Shown piece by piece: positions 1 to 9,215 of a stretch of DNA of 64,000 nucleotides. Position 1 is the first letter of the stretch, and each line of letters starts with the position of its first letter. A program made the position numbers and the translations under genes. Source of the DNA: G965207125 sp965207125 (GTDB lineage: Bacteria > Pseudomonadota > Alphaproteobacteria > Puniceispirillales > UBA1172); NCBI GenBank assembly GCA_965207125.1, contig OZ242263.1, positions 868,001 through 932,000 of the forward strand, in the 5' to 3' direction. The notes beneath the pieces were generated by a model that worked only from the letters and a program-made list of their open reading frames with translations, made no database searches and was not told the origin of the DNA.

Positions 1-101
1 GTGGCCGCATTACCGTTGTTTTGCTGAAACATATTGAACAAGGCCAGCATAACAATGCCAATGGCAATCCATATCATGACGTTTTTTACCGTGTTATTCA
101 C
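1..101 (-). CDS. ftsH: FtsH ATP-dependent zinc metalloprotease, N-terminal fragment
   Basis: Only the first 33 codons lie in the window; the gene runs off the left edge. Reading starts at a GTG at 99-101, preceded by an AAAGGG-type ribosome site. The peptide opens MNNTVKNVMIWIAIGIVMLA, a short polar start followed by one hydrophobic helix, then FNMFQQNN. This is the typical N-terminal membrane anchor of FtsH, the hexameric inner-membrane AAA+ protease that degrades misfolded membrane proteins and short-lived regulators. The position directly downstream of tilS agrees with the usual proteobacterial tilS-ftsH order. The AAA and protease domains cannot be seen here, so the call rests on the anchor and synteny. 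Confidence 0.8.
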   Translation of the reverse strand, partial: MNNTVKNVMIWIAIGIVMLALFNMFQQNNGNAA

Positions 102-118
102 TGTCTTTTGCCCTTTCT

Positions 119-1473
119 CTATGCGGCAATCGTGCCGATAAACCCCGCTTCACCGTTTTTGAGTTTTACTCCACCACCGCTCGATCCCATATTCCTCAAA
201 TGGGGAAACCTCGTACCATCGTCAAGAGTCACTCCGCTGATTTTACCCCCATTATCGCCATTTGTGGTGCGATCGTCAACAATCACTGGCAATGACCAGA
301 AAGCTCGAGGGGGGGCCGATGCGCAAAACTGCTCTGTAGCGGCGTTCCTACGCATTGCGGCAAAACGTCTGGCTCCCATCGGCTCGATTGTTGCCTTGTG
401 CGGATATCGAACCACCCATCGCCCGTCAAACAGCGCAGTACCGTCAAGGATCAGCATCGGCTCTATGCGCCGCCCTGCTTCACGAAAAACCAGAATTTTC
501 TCCGGCCATCGCTTATCATATCGCCACTCACATCCCGCAAGCGTGCTATCGCGTCCAGACGCTAATCGCTCGGCAAGTTCAGCGGCCGCGTCATGATCAG
601 GTGGATAACCTGGCGTTGTCATCCGTCTAGCCAGCCTCGCGATCACATGGCACAGGACAGGACGGCTCTCTGGGCAGGGAGAGCAACCAGCGCTCGAACC
701 AGCCCCACCCGCCATTTTCGATATTCATCAAGGGTGGGACGATCGCCTCTAGAGCCGTATCGAGATTTTCAGTGATGCGCCGCGCCAGTCCTGAAAGTCT
801 CAGAAAATCACTGTCATCTATTCCCTCGTCTGTCATCAACGCCTTATCACGGCGTAATTGTGGGCGTTTATAGCGTTGGTCGTGGTTGGTCGGATCCTGC
901 ACCACCTCAACCTCCGCACTTTGGGCCGCCGCCTCAAGAAACGCTTTAGGGACACTTAAAAAGGGGGCGCGCGAGAATAACGCTGCCGATCGTCGAAATA
1001 TCCGCCATACCGCTGAGCCCGCGCAATCCTGAGGATTTTTCAAGACGCATCTGCACGGTTTCTGCCTGATCTTCGGCGTGATGGGCCATGATAATCGTGG
1101 CGTTATCACGCATAGCAAGGCGATGGAGAATCTCAAAACGCCGCGCCCTCGCCCATACTGCAAGCCCTGTTTTCGGAGGCGATTCAACAACACGATGGCA
1201 AGTGGCCGCGATACCCATCGCGTTTAGCCTTGCGGTGACAAGCGCGGCTTCGGCGGCGGAATCGTGACGGATAGCATGATCGACCACCACCGCGCTCAGA
1301 TGGGGTTTTGGGGGTGTGAGATTTTTATGCCAATCCCCGATAAGCACCGCCATGCCCATGCTGTCAGGGCCGCCTGAAACCGCAAGTAATAGCGGGCTAT
1401 CCTTAATCGGTAACCCTAATCTGAGCATTAACGCATCTATCGAGAAATGACGCGATTTGTCTCGTTTAGGCAC
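119..1473 (-). CDS. tilS: tRNA(Ile)-lysidine synthase TilS, interrupted by two apparent frameshifts
   Basis: TilS converts C34 of tRNA-Ile(CAU) to lysidine using ATP and lysine, so that the tRNA reads AUA. The start at 1473 gives an N-terminal PP-loop ATPase with the signature AVSGGPDSMGM and a HHAEDQAETV motif. The protein then continues in two other frames: after ARPL near 955-965 (VPKAFLEAAAQ, then DPTNHDQRYKR), and again near 655-670 into the C-terminal domain ending at 119. Both switches fit one extra base; the first lies in a C5T5 run. Joined, the length is about 450 residues, normal for the family. The 5' end overlaps cpoB by 8 bases. Since TilS is essential in most bacteria, I read the breaks as probable sequence errors, but a true pseudogene cannot be excluded. 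Confidence 0.8.
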
Positions 1474-2511
1474 AGCCGATTGTTTCTTTCAACTCATCAA
1501 GGCGCGTCAGCAGTTTTCGAGGGGGGGTATCGAATGTTTCGGGCAATTGCTCAAACACTTTGCACGCATCCTCAACCGGAGCGAATTCCGATAGGGACTC
1601 GGCTAGCCAGATAGTGCTATCAACCCGGCGCGGATCATTGGGCCATTGACTGATAAATTCTGATAATGAGATCACCGCTTGCTGGAATGATCCTTGCAAA
1701 TACTGAATTCGCCCAAGCCAATACATAGCGTCAACCGAGCGAGGGCTGTCGGCGTAGCTAGCCGCGAACTCGCCAAAAGCCTGTTCAGCCTGTGGCATCT
1801 GGTTTTTCATCGCCAGCCCAAGCGCAAATTGATATTTTTCTTCATCGGTGCCATCGGGCAAGACAGAGGGAGCGGGCCACGGCGATTTGCACGCTCTCGC
1901 TATCAGGCACAGCCGCCACAACCGTCTCTTCTTCTGAATCCGTCTGTGGGATGTCATTATTTTCAATTTTATCGAGTTCTTCTTCGAAAACGGTTTTTAT
2001 TGGCGGTCCAGCTTGGCCTAGGCGCGTTGTTTTCATCGGTATCTAAGGTTTCGTCCAAAGAGGGCGACGAGCCCGCGCCATTACGGTTAAAGGCAAGATT
2101 GCCGTTGGCATCAAGACGCCTGATCGATTCTAGCCTTGCTTCTATCTGCATAATGCGAAACTCGTTATCGGTCGCGGCTTGCAGGGTTTTGCCAATTTTC
2201 CTGTTCAGCGAGGCTATATCATCGGTGATATTATCCAGCTGGTTAAGCCTTTCTTCTACTTGGGTTAAGGTATTCACCAAACGCTTGTTGCTTTGCGTCG
2301 CCTCGCGAAATTCATCAAGATCGACTTCTATGCGCTGACTCATATCGCGCAAAGTTCCTTCGATTCTGGTGATCCGCTTTTGATAATCGGCAAAAACATT
2401 TGTGTTATCGCTTTGCGCCAAAACCGTTTGTGGCATGAGCAAAACGGCAATACCAACCGCCCCAATCGCAAGAATGAAACAGTATCTAGTCGTTGCGAGA
2501 AGATCAGTCAT
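1466..2511 (-). CDS. cpoB: Tol-Pal system protein CpoB/YbgF, interrupted by two apparent frameshifts
   Basis: CpoB is the periplasmic coordinator of the Tol-Pal machine with peptidoglycan synthesis. The start at 2511 gives a hydrophobic signal peptide ending near VLAQS, followed by a coiled coil (residues about 30-130: YQKRITRIEGTL, VEERLNQLDNIT). The frame then moves by one base near 2020-2030 (after DENNAPR), again near 1860-1875, and ends in a TPR domain: YQFALGLAMKNQMPQAEQAF, SVDAMYWLGRIQYLQG, IWLAES. Both moves fit one extra base. The joined product is about 345 residues. It is the last gene of the tol-pal block, but a terminator separates it from pal, so it may have its own promoter. 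As in tilS, the shifts are more likely sequence errors than decay. Confidence 0.8.
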
Positions 2512-2610
2512 GGTTTTTTTCTCATCAAATATTATTTCGGCAAGGTAAGACTTTGAGAGCCCGTGAGCGCCAGCCTACCCTTAAGCATCACGATGCCATA
2601 TAATTGTGGC

Positions 2611-2648
2611 ATAAAAAAGCCCGACCAGCATTAACTGGGTCGGGCTTT
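2611..2648 (-). terminator. Rho-independent terminator after pal
   Basis: An 11-bp perfect inverted repeat (AAAGCCCGACC at 2616-2626, GGTCGGGCTTT at 2638-2648) encloses an 11-base loop. On the minus strand the stem is followed by a run of T. It lies 22 bases past the pal stop, so it should end tolQRAB-pal transcripts before cpoB. Confidence 0.85.
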
Positions 2649-2669
2649 GATTATTAAGTGTGGATCAGG

Positions 2670-3182
2670 TTACCTGATGACGCTAACAGCACGGCGATTA
2701 AACCTCCATGCGGCATTGTTCGAACCGATCACAGCTGGACGTTCCTTACCATAGGAAATAACCCTCATCCGCGCAGGGTCTACCCCTTGCGCCACAAGAT
2801 AATCCCGGGTTGCGGACGCTCTGCTTTCGCCAAGAGCGAGGTTATATTCTCTGGTGCCACGTTCATCACAATGACCTTCGACAACTATTCGAAGTGCGGG
2901 GTTAGTGGCAAGAAAAGCGGCTTGTGCGTTAAGCGTCGAGCGTGCATCGGCCGTCAGTTCAAAACTGTCAAAGGCGAAAAATATTCGATCGCCGATATTG
3001 ATCAGTTCTTCCTCAACGGTCGTTAGTCCGGACGTCCCTTGCGTGCTTGAACTTACACTTGAATCCGCACCTGAGCTTGAGCCAGAACCTGAACCAGAGG
3101 CATCACCCGAGACACTAGATGCGGTTTCACACGCGGCTAATAAGCCAAGCGCCATAAATAAGGTTACAATTCGAACAATCAT
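2670..3182 (-). CDS. pal: Peptidoglycan-associated lipoprotein Pal
   Basis: Pal is the outer-membrane lipoprotein that binds peptidoglycan diaminopimelate and is moved by TolB/TolQRA during constriction. The N-terminus has a lipoprotein signal with lipobox LLAAC (Cys18). A Ser/Gly-rich linker (about residues 20-55, SGSGSGSSSGADSS) leads to an OmpA-like C-terminal domain. That domain shows FFAFDSFELT, VEGHCDERGTREYNLALGE and ARMRVISYGKERP, all Pal/OmpA signatures. At 170 residues the length is normal. It follows tolB after a 217-base spacer, longer than the other gaps in the cluster, which may hold an extra promoter; I could not identify boxes there with confidence. Confidence 0.95.
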   Translation of the reverse strand: MIVRIVTLFMALGLLAACETASSVSGDASGSGSGSSSGADSSVSSSTQGTSGLTTVEEELINIGDRIFFAFDSFELTADARSTLNAQAAFLATNPALRIVVEGHCDERGTREYNLALGESRASATRDYLVAQGVDPARMRVISYGKERPAVIGSNNAAWRFNRRAVSVIR

Positions 3183-3399
3183 TGGAGAACTCCTAAAAAA
3201 TTTACGTATGTATCAGTGTTTGTTAATCATTAAACCACTCCATACAGCAATTTTCAGAATAAAACAACCTATTATCACTGATGCACAATTCTTTTGGAAT
3301 ATAACCATACGATTAACGACTACCTGGACGGCTCGTCAAATCATAACAAACACTGATAATCTTAGCAAATATTTGCCGCTATCCCGCCTCTCCTTGCGA

Positions 3400-4746
3400 T
3401 TATTGCGGCAGAAACGGCGACCATGCAGGGTCTGAAGCGTCCTGAGGGGTAATGATGCGGCGTTCGTTAAAACCAGTGATGTCGATGCGATAAAGATAAG
3501 TTTCGCCCCCGCTACCGTCAGAATTAGTCGGATTCTGCTTAAAATACATCAAAACTCGACCATTTGGCGCCCAAGTCGGTGCTTCGACCAGAAATCCTTT
3601 GGATAACAATCTCTCACCGCTACCATCGGCGTTTATGACACCGATATAAAACTCACCCCTAATCACTTTAGTGAAAGCGATAATATCACCACGCGGCGAC
3701 CAGACTGGCGTGGCATAGCGTCCCTTGCCTCGGCTGATGCGTTTCACATTTCTGCCATTCCTGTCCATGATGTAGAGCTGTTGATTGCCGGCTCGATCTG
3801 AATTGAACACGATGCGCCCGTCGTCAGGTGAGTATGATGGTGAGGTGTCTATAGAGAGCGTGTTTGTCAGTTGCTTAGTTTGGCGCGTGGATAAATCCAT
3901 CTCGAAAATATCAGTGATCCCATCTCTAGCGAGACTCATGATCAGCTTTTTGCCGTCATAGGAAAACCTAGGAGCAAAGCTCATACCGGGGAAAGACCCA
4001 AGCAACTCTGATCGGCCTGTTTGAATATCTAGAAGATACACATTCGGGTGATCATTGTAATAATTGAGATAGGCGATTTCCTGCACTTGTTGCGAGAAAC
4101 GTGGGGTTAGCACCAGTGAAGAGCCATCGGTTAGAAACAGATGGTTATGGCCATCCTGGTCCATGATAGCCAGCCTTTTAATACGCTTTTCCGGCGGCCC
4201 ACTCTCGGAAATATAAACGATTCGAGTGTCAAAATAGCCATCATCACCTGTCCAATCTCTATAGACGACATCAGCGATCTGGTGCGAGATACGCCTCAAA
4301 CCTATTTCCTGAACGCTCCCTTCACCAGCGGCGACATTTTTATTCAGCACTACATCCCAAAGAGCGAATTTGACTTCTAGTATCCTTTCGGCATTAAAAA
4401 ACGCTTCACCCACCAGCAAGGCTTTCGCACCCAAAGGCTGCCAGTTGGTAAAATCGGGCAGTTCGGCAACGCTTTGTGGCGGCGAGATAAACGCCGCAGT
4501 GTCAAGTGTTCTAAATAAGCCCGAGCCTTCAAGATCATTAGCGATAATCTCAGCTATCTCCCGTCCTAATGCACTCGGCTTGCCGTTCTGATCGACAAAA
4601 TCAGCGATGGCGATAGGGGTTGGCTCAACATTACCTTCAGTGATGGTGATGACTTCGGATTGCGCTGCGGCCATCCTAAAAACCGTCAATACAAAAGCTA
4701 AAATCATCAATCCTGATACGGTAAAAGGCTTTAAAATTCTCATCAT
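3400..4746 (-). CDS. tolB: Tol-Pal translocation protein TolB
   Basis: TolB is the periplasmic beta-propeller that shuttles between Pal and TolA. I chose the ATG at 4744-4746, giving MMRILKPF and a signal peptide that ends near MAAAQS; an upstream in-frame ATG at 4776 is possible but directly abuts the tolA stop and would put ten polar residues in front of the signal. After the N-terminal alpha/beta domain come propeller repeats: FAPRFSYDGKKLIMSLAR, DTSPSYSPDDGRIVFNSDRA, YATPVWSPRGDIIAFTK and EAPTWAPNGRVLMYFK. The protein ends DPAWSPFLPQ. About 448 residues, normal for the family. Confidence 0.95.
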   Translation of the reverse strand: MMRILKPFTVSGLMILAFVLTVFRMAAAQSEVITITEGNVEPTPIAIADFVDQNGKPSALGREIAEIIANDLEGSGLFRTLDTAAFISPPQSVAELPDFTNWQPLGAKALLVGEAFFNAERILEVKFALWDVVLNKNVAAGEGSVQEIGLRRISHQIADVVYRDWTGDDGYFDTRIVYISESGPPEKRIKRLAIMDQDGHNHLFLTDGSSLVLTPRFSQQVQEIAYLNYYNDHPNVYLLDIQTGRSELLGSFPGMSFAPRFSYDGKKLIMSLARDGITDIFEMDLSTRQTKQLTNTLSIDTSPSYSPDDGRIVFNSDRAGNQQLYIMDRNGRNVKRISRGKGRYATPVWSPRGDIIAFTKVIRGEFYIGVINADGSGERLLSKGFLVEAPTWAPNGRVLMYFKQNPTNSDGSGGETYLYRIDITGFNERRIITPQDASDPAWSPFLPQ

Positions 4747-4776
4747 TCGTTTATTCCGTCTCGTTCCATAAAACAT

Positions 4777-5736
4777 TTAAAGAAAAAGCTTCGGATCAAA
4801 TTTGAACTCCAGCGTTTTCCATAGATCGTATTTTTCAGGCGGTAATACCGTCAATGGGCTACAGTCTCTGATTGCCCGCTCAACGGCGTTGGCCGCGACT
4901 TGGAAGCCACGATCAGCTGTGTATCTCACCTGATTTTTGATCGTGACACTCGTTACCTCTCTTTCCTTATTTAATTGCACAATTATGTCAACAATAAGAT
5001 TCCTCGCATCTTCCACCGCTGAAGGCGGCGACCAGCACACACTGATGTGGTTTTTAAGCAGCGTCGCGATATCAGCCCCCAGCCTATCGTCGCTAGCAGG
5101 TGGGGCATTGATCGCTTGCCCGGCGACTTGACGGATTTCATCGTTGATTTCATCGATTTTCTGCTGTTTTTCTTGGTCATCTTCCTCTTTTTCACGGCTG
5201 CTTGTCTCGCCAGCAAGATTCTGCAACTGCGCGGCAAGAGCGTCCAGCTGATCGTTCTTGCTATTTTTCTTAGTCAGAAAAGCAGGGCGTTTTGGCGGTG
5301 CAGATACTGACGCTGACGCTTTTTTGCTCGTGGTCTGGCTACTAGAAACCGAGGGGGGCGTTACCGTTTTGGGTTTTGGTTGCGGTATCGCGACGGCTTC
5401 TTGCGATGGAGCCGGCGGGGCGGCGGGCGGCGTTGGGGGGGGTACGGGCGTTTTTTCAGCAACCGGGGGCGGGGGTGGAGGCGGTGGGGGCGGCGCACTA
5501 ACGACGGAGGGGGCGGCGGCGTCCTCGGATGAGGAGGCCGGTTTTTCTATCGGCAAGCCTTCATTAAGGTTGGTTTCACGCACGATATCAACGATCTCGA
5601 CGGTGAGGGTTGGTAGGACTTCAGGCGTGGATGTGGCTAGAAATGGCAAACCCGTCATTAAAAATACCACGACCATAATATGCAGGGCGACAGAGTAAGC
5701 AACCCCGATAGCGCGCCTATCCCACGCGTCAATCAT
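4777..5736 (-). CDS. tolA: Cell-envelope protein TolA (TonB-like energy transducer)
   Basis: TolA couples the TolQR proton motor in the inner membrane to TolB/Pal. Residues about 12-36 form the single membrane anchor (YSVALHIMVVVFLMTGLPFL). A proline-rich stretch follows, with ten consecutive prolines at residues 82-91, then more Pro/Ala. A charged helical segment (about 170-210, SSREKEEDDQEKQQKIDEI) precedes a C-terminal domain with ICWSPP-like ISVCWSPPSAVEDARN and VERAIRDCSPLTVLPPEKY, which match the alphaproteobacterial TolA/TonB C-terminus. It overlaps tolR by 4 bases. The polyproline run predicts dependence on EF-P for smooth translation, which is inference from known EF-P function. Confidence 0.9.
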   Translation of the reverse strand: MIDAWDRRAIGVAYSVALHIMVVVFLMTGLPFLATSTPEVLPTLTVEIVDIVRETNLNEGLPIEKPASSSEDAAAPSVVSAPPPPPPPPPPVAEKTPVPPPTPPAAPPAPSQEAVAIPQPKPKTVTPPSVSSSQTTSKKASASVSAPPKRPAFLTKKNSKNDQLDALAAQLQNLAGETSSREKEEDDQEKQQKIDEINDEIRQVAGQAINAPPASDDRLGADIATLLKNHISVCWSPPSAVEDARNLIVDIIVQLNKEREVTSVTIKNQVRYTADRGFQVAANAVERAIRDCSPLTVLPPEKYDLWKTLEFKFDPKLFL

Positions 5737-6176
5737 GTCTCATCAGCCGGTCTTGTTACGAGTTTCACCTGGGCTATACCAGCAGTCTTGATCATATCCA
5801 TGATTCTCACGACCTCACCATAGGTCACCTCTCTATCGCCGCGAACATAGACGTCAACGCCAGGGTTTTCAGTGACAATCGCCTGCAGTCTGGCAATCAG
5901 TGTGGCTTCTTCCATAGGAATTTTCTGCAGATTAATCGTGCCGTCTTTCTGGACGGTGATAACCAGAGGGGGTTGGTCTTCTTCTAGCGCGTCGGACGAG
6001 CTCGTTTCGGGCAAGTCAACCGGAATCCCCACCGCCAACAAGGGTGCGGTGACCATAAAGACAATCAGTAACACCAGCATCACATCGACAAAAGGCGTGA
6101 CATTGATCTCACCGATCGGACGAAGCTTCCGTCGTCCTCCTCCGGAGCGTTTGCGCGCGTTGAGATTAGCGCCCAT
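5733..6176 (-). CDS. tolR: TolR, ExbD/TolR family proton-channel subunit
   Basis: TolR partners TolQ in the proton-driven stator that energises TolA. A basic cytoplasmic start (NARKRSGGGRRKLRP) is followed by the signature EINVTPFVDVMLVLLIVFMV, in which the Asp of the single membrane helix is the expected proton-carrying residue. The periplasmic part has VDLPETSSS, PLVITVQKDGTI and VYVRGDREVTYGEVVRIMDMI, typical ExbD/TolR features. 147 residues is normal. It overlaps tolA by 4 bases and lies 5 bases after tolQ, so the three are certainly co-transcribed. Confidence 0.95.
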   Translation of the reverse strand: MGANLNARKRSGGGRRKLRPIGEINVTPFVDVMLVLLIVFMVTAPLLAVGIPVDLPETSSSDALEEDQPPLVITVQKDGTINLQKIPMEEATLIARLQAIVTENPGVDVYVRGDREVTYGEVVRIMDMIKTAGIAQVKLVTRPADET

Positions 6177-6181
6177 AGCGA

Positions 6182-6895
6182 TTATCCTTCATCCAATTGG
6201 CGACTAAGCAAGGTATAAAACTCATCAGAAAAGGTCTCTACCCGTGAGGCGAGGCCTTCTATTTGGGATGAAAATCTATTATAGGCCATCACCGCCGGAA
6301 TCGCAGCGACCAGCCCCAAGGCTGTCGCGAATAGGGCCTCAGCAATGCCCGGCGCGACCACGGCTAAACTGGTGTTTTTAGACTGGGCAATCGATTGGAA
6401 TGAGTTCATAATTCCCCAAACCGTACCGAACAACCCAACAAAAGGCGCAACAGAACCAACCGAAGCCAGAAAAGTCATCCCTTTTTCAAGAACGGCAATC
6501 TCACGGGCCATCGCCACTGACATTGTGCGCTCGATTCGATGGCTTAGAGGATGAACCGCGCCGCCACTGACACTGATGCGACTGCCCCCGCGCCGCCATT
6601 CGCGCATCGCGGCGGTGAAAACCCGCGCTAGCACTCCGTCAGGGTCGCCACCAAGCTTGTCATACAGCGAATCTAGCGTACCGCCTGACCAGAAATCATC
6701 CTCGAAATGATTAGCCAAGGTGTTCTCGCGGCGAATGGTTCGCAATTTGTCAAAAATAATCGCCCAGCTCCAGACAGAAGCGACAATCAGCAAAACAATC
6801 ACCAGTTTGACCACCAGATCGGCTTCTAAAAATAGCTGCCAGATCGATAAATCATTGCTGGTTGAAACAAAATTGGTTTCGGCGGTAGTTGTCAT
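6182..6895 (-). CDS. tolQ: TolQ, MotA/TolQ/ExbB family proton-channel subunit
   Basis: TolQ is the multi-helix partner of TolR in the Tol stator. Three membrane segments are visible: VVKLVIVLLIVASVWSWAII (about residues 28-47), LASVGSVAPFVGLFGTVWGI (about 135-155) and GIAEALFATALGLVAAIPAV (about 175-200). The GLFGTVWGIMNSF and ATALGLVAAIPA motifs are characteristic of the family. 237 residues fits. The gene ybgC, which often precedes tolQ in proteobacteria, is absent; ruvB comes directly upstream after a 93-base gap, so the tol promoter may lie in that gap or transcription may continue from the ruv genes. Confidence 0.95.
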   Translation of the reverse strand: MTTTAETNFVSTSNDLSIWQLFLEADLVVKLVIVLLIVASVWSWAIIFDKLRTIRRENTLANHFEDDFWSGGTLDSLYDKLGGDPDGVLARVFTAAMREWRRGGSRISVSGGAVHPLSHRIERTMSVAMAREIAVLEKGMTFLASVGSVAPFVGLFGTVWGIMNSFQSIAQSKNTSLAVVAPGIAEALFATALGLVAAIPAVMAYNRFSSQIEGLASRVETFSDEFYTLLSRQLDEG

Positions 6896-6988
6896 AATAA
6901 ACCTCTTAAAATTATGAGTTAGGACAAGAGTAAAGAAACGAAGGCGATACGGCGCGATGACGGCATGAAGCCATGTATTGGGTAAAAT

Positions 6989-8041
6989 TCAATCATCATC
7001 ATTTCCCTGAACGTTATCGAGCAGATCTAATTGCACCCCGCTCGGCGGCTCCAGCCCGATATATGACCAGCCCGCACGAGAAAGGCAACGGCCTCGTTGG
7101 GTTCGCATGATCAGCCCGGTTTGCAAAAGATAAGGTTCGATCACCTCCTCGAGCATATCACGCTGTTCAGCCAACACGGCTGCGAGGGTCTCGACCCCGA
7201 CTGGGCCGCCGCCATAGTTTTCTGCAAGTTCGACAAGATATCGCCGGTCCATCACGTCAAGCCCTGCCGTATCAACATCAAGAGCGAGCAAAGCCTTATC
7301 AGCAACGGCGTGATCGATGAGGTCATATCCTTCCATCATGGCAATATCACGGACGCGCCTCAACAATCTTCCAGCGACTCTTGGCGTTCCGCGGGAACGC
7401 CGTGCGATTTCGAGCGCGCCTTCATCATCCAGCGGCGTTTGCATTTTACCGGCAAGGCGCATCAAGATCACCCGCAATTCGTCAGGCGAGTAGAATTCGA
7501 GCCGCGTTTGAATTCCAAACCGGTCGCGCAAAGGCGTGGTTAACAATCCTGAACGCGTGGTTGCTCCGACCAGAGTAAATGGCGGCAGATCAATTCTGAT
7601 CGATCGGGCCGAAGGCCCTTCTCCAATAATTAAATCCAGCTGAAAATCTTCCATAGCGGGATATAACACCTCTTCTACGGCAGGATTAAGGCGGTGAATC
7701 TCATCGATGAATAAAATATCCATCGGTTGAAGATTGGTCAGCAAAGCAGCAAGATCCCCCGCCCTTGAGATCACCGGCCCTGACGTCGACCTAAATCCGG
7801 TTTTTAATTCTTTGGCGATAATCCGCGCAAGGGTGGTTTTGCCAAGCCCCGGCGGCCCATGCAGGAGCACGTGATCCATCGCTTCACGGCGTTTTGCGGC
7901 GGCGGCAATAAAGATTTTCATGTTATCGAGGGTCGCAGTTTGACCGATAAACTCAACAAGAGACGCCGGACGCAACCCGTCTTCGGCATGGCGTTGGCTT
8001 TCGGGGGAGACCAGACGATCTTCAGAATGCTCCTCAGTCAT
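6989..8041 (-). CDS. ruvB: Holliday junction branch-migration helicase RuvB
   Basis: RuvB is the hexameric AAA+ motor that RuvA loads on Holliday junctions. The opening SLVEFIGQTATLDNMKIFI, Walker A HGPPGLGKTTLA (about residues 60-71), Walker B DILFIDEIHRL, sensor-1 region TLVGATTRSGLL and the C-terminal winged helix with PYLLQTGLIMRTQRGR are all present. 350 residues is the usual length. Its start overlaps the ruvA stop by 4 bases, making ruvC-ruvA-ruvB a single translationally coupled unit. Confidence 0.97.
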   Translation of the reverse strand: MTEEHSEDRLVSPESQRHAEDGLRPASLVEFIGQTATLDNMKIFIAAAAKRREAMDHVLLHGPPGLGKTTLARIIAKELKTGFRSTSGPVISRAGDLAALLTNLQPMDILFIDEIHRLNPAVEEVLYPAMEDFQLDLIIGEGPSARSIRIDLPPFTLVGATTRSGLLTTPLRDRFGIQTRLEFYSPDELRVILMRLAGKMQTPLDDEGALEIARRSRGTPRVAGRLLRRVRDIAMMEGYDLIDHAVADKALLALDVDTAGLDVMDRRYLVELAENYGGGPVGVETLAAVLAEQRDMLEEVIEPYLLQTGLIMRTQRGRCLSRAGWSYIGLEPPSGVQLDLLDNVQGNDDD

Positions 8042-8655
8042 CCACCCCCTCCACCCAGCTCTCTTAAGGCCGCCGGCAACAATACCGCAAGATCGGTTGA
8101 TCGATCACTGGCCGCCGCCAATGTTACCGCTTGATGCGCCTCAGCACGCCCATAGCCGAGATTTACCAGCGCTGAGACAGCATCAGCAATCGCACTGCTT
8201 TCTGGCTTAAGACTGCCTGTTGTGGCTATGCTAGTATCCCCGCCAAGACGGAGATCGCCGACTTTATCGGCTAATTCATTGATAATTCTTTGTGCCAGTT
8301 TTGGCCCAACCCCATCGGCGCGGCTAATCATCGCTTTGTCAGCGGCGGCAATCGCCAACATTAACTCATCAGGATTAATCGCCGACAGAATAGCCAACGC
8401 CGCCTTACTACCAACGCCTTGCACTATTTGCAAAAGGGTATAGGCGTTTTGGACTGCTTTATCGGTAAAAGCTGTCAAAATGATCTTATCATCCTTGATT
8501 GAAGTCTCGATCAGCACCGCGACTTCGGTGCCTTCGGCCCCCATCCGCATCAAGCATCGTCCTGACGCCTGACAACGATAGCCGATACCGCCGACTTCAA
8601 TGACGCAATCATGATCGCTGGTCTCGATCAATCTTCCGCGCATCGAAGCGATCAT
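8038..8655 (-). CDS. ruvA: Holliday junction DNA-binding protein RuvA
   Basis: RuvA forms tetramers that hold the junction in a square form and recruit RuvB. The N-terminal OB-fold begins MIASMRGRLIETSDHDCVIEVGGIGYR. The helix-hairpin-helix region includes IVQGVGSKAALAILSAI and ADGVGPKLAQRIINEL (about residues 70-125). A linker leads to the small C-terminal RuvB-contact domain (DAVSALVNLGYGRAEAHQAV). 205 residues, normal. ATGA overlaps join it to ruvC upstream and ruvB downstream. Confidence 0.96.
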   Translation of the reverse strand: MIASMRGRLIETSDHDCVIEVGGIGYRCQASGRCLMRMGAEGTEVAVLIETSIKDDKIILTAFTDKAVQNAYTLLQIVQGVGSKAALAILSAINPDELMLAIAAADKAMISRADGVGPKLAQRIINELADKVGDLRLGGDTSIATTGSLKPESSAIADAVSALVNLGYGRAEAHQAVTLAAASDRSTDLAVLLPAALRELGGGGG

Positions 8656-9191
8656 GACGCGCTATCCTGTTTTTCAAGCGCGCGGGCAATCGCTGAAGCC
8701 AGCCCGTTATTATCACCATTGCCATCATTCCATAGATCATGGCTAGCTGAGATGGCGATGGCCAGTGCATCCGCCGCATCGGCCCCGCAAGGCGTGGCGT
8801 TGAGCAATCGCTTAACCATCGCTGATATCTGGTTTTTATCAGCGCGTCCGCTACCAGTGATATTTTGCTTAATTCGTTTTGCCGATATTTGCCTTAGCGG
8901 CAGGCCAGCAGCAGCCACCGCGACCATCGCTGCACCCCGCGCCATGCCGAGTTTGATCGAGGTTGCGGCGTTGTGCGCAACAAAAACCTCCTCGATGCCA
9001 ACCAAATCAGGATGATAGTGAGATAGCATATCGACGATTCCCTCATGAATAACGGCAAGTCGCCTCGCGTCTTCCTGATCCGGGTCAGGGCGTATCATTC
9101 CATCAGCGACCCAGACAAGGTGACCATCGGTATCATCGACAATCCCCCAACCGGTGCTTCTCAATCCGGGGTCAATGCCACAAATGCGCAA
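8652..9191 (-). CDS. ruvC: Crossover junction endodeoxyribonuclease RuvC
   Basis: RuvC cuts Holliday junctions symmetrically during recombinational repair. The first catalytic Asp lies in MRICGIDPGLRSTGWGIV (Asp7), the Glu in HPDLVGIEEVFVAHNAAT, and the C-terminal acidic pair in CGADAADALAIAISASH. 179 residues is normal. It lies 24 bases downstream of yebC and overlaps ruvA by 4 bases; yebC-ruvC-ruvA-ruvB is a widespread bacterial order. Confidence 0.96.
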   Translation of the reverse strand: MRICGIDPGLRSTGWGIVDDTDGHLVWVADGMIRPDPDQEDARRLAVIHEGIVDMLSHYHPDLVGIEEVFVAHNAATSIKLGMARGAAMVAVAAAGLPLRQISAKRIKQNITGSGRADKNQISAMVKRLLNATPCGADAADALAIAISASHDLWNDGNGDNNGLASAIARALEKQDSAS

Positions 9192-9215
9192 CGTTCTACC
9201 TCTCCCTCGATGATT

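Noticed and set aside
119..1473. tilS as a true pseudogene
   Set aside because: TilS is essential in nearly all bacteria, its tRNA substrate is intact here, and all breaks are single-base, one in a homopolymer run; sequence error is more likely.
5258..5698. Plus-strand Gly-rich frame opposite tolA
   Set aside because: The Gly run is the complement of the TolA polyproline; tolA has full family features and synteny.
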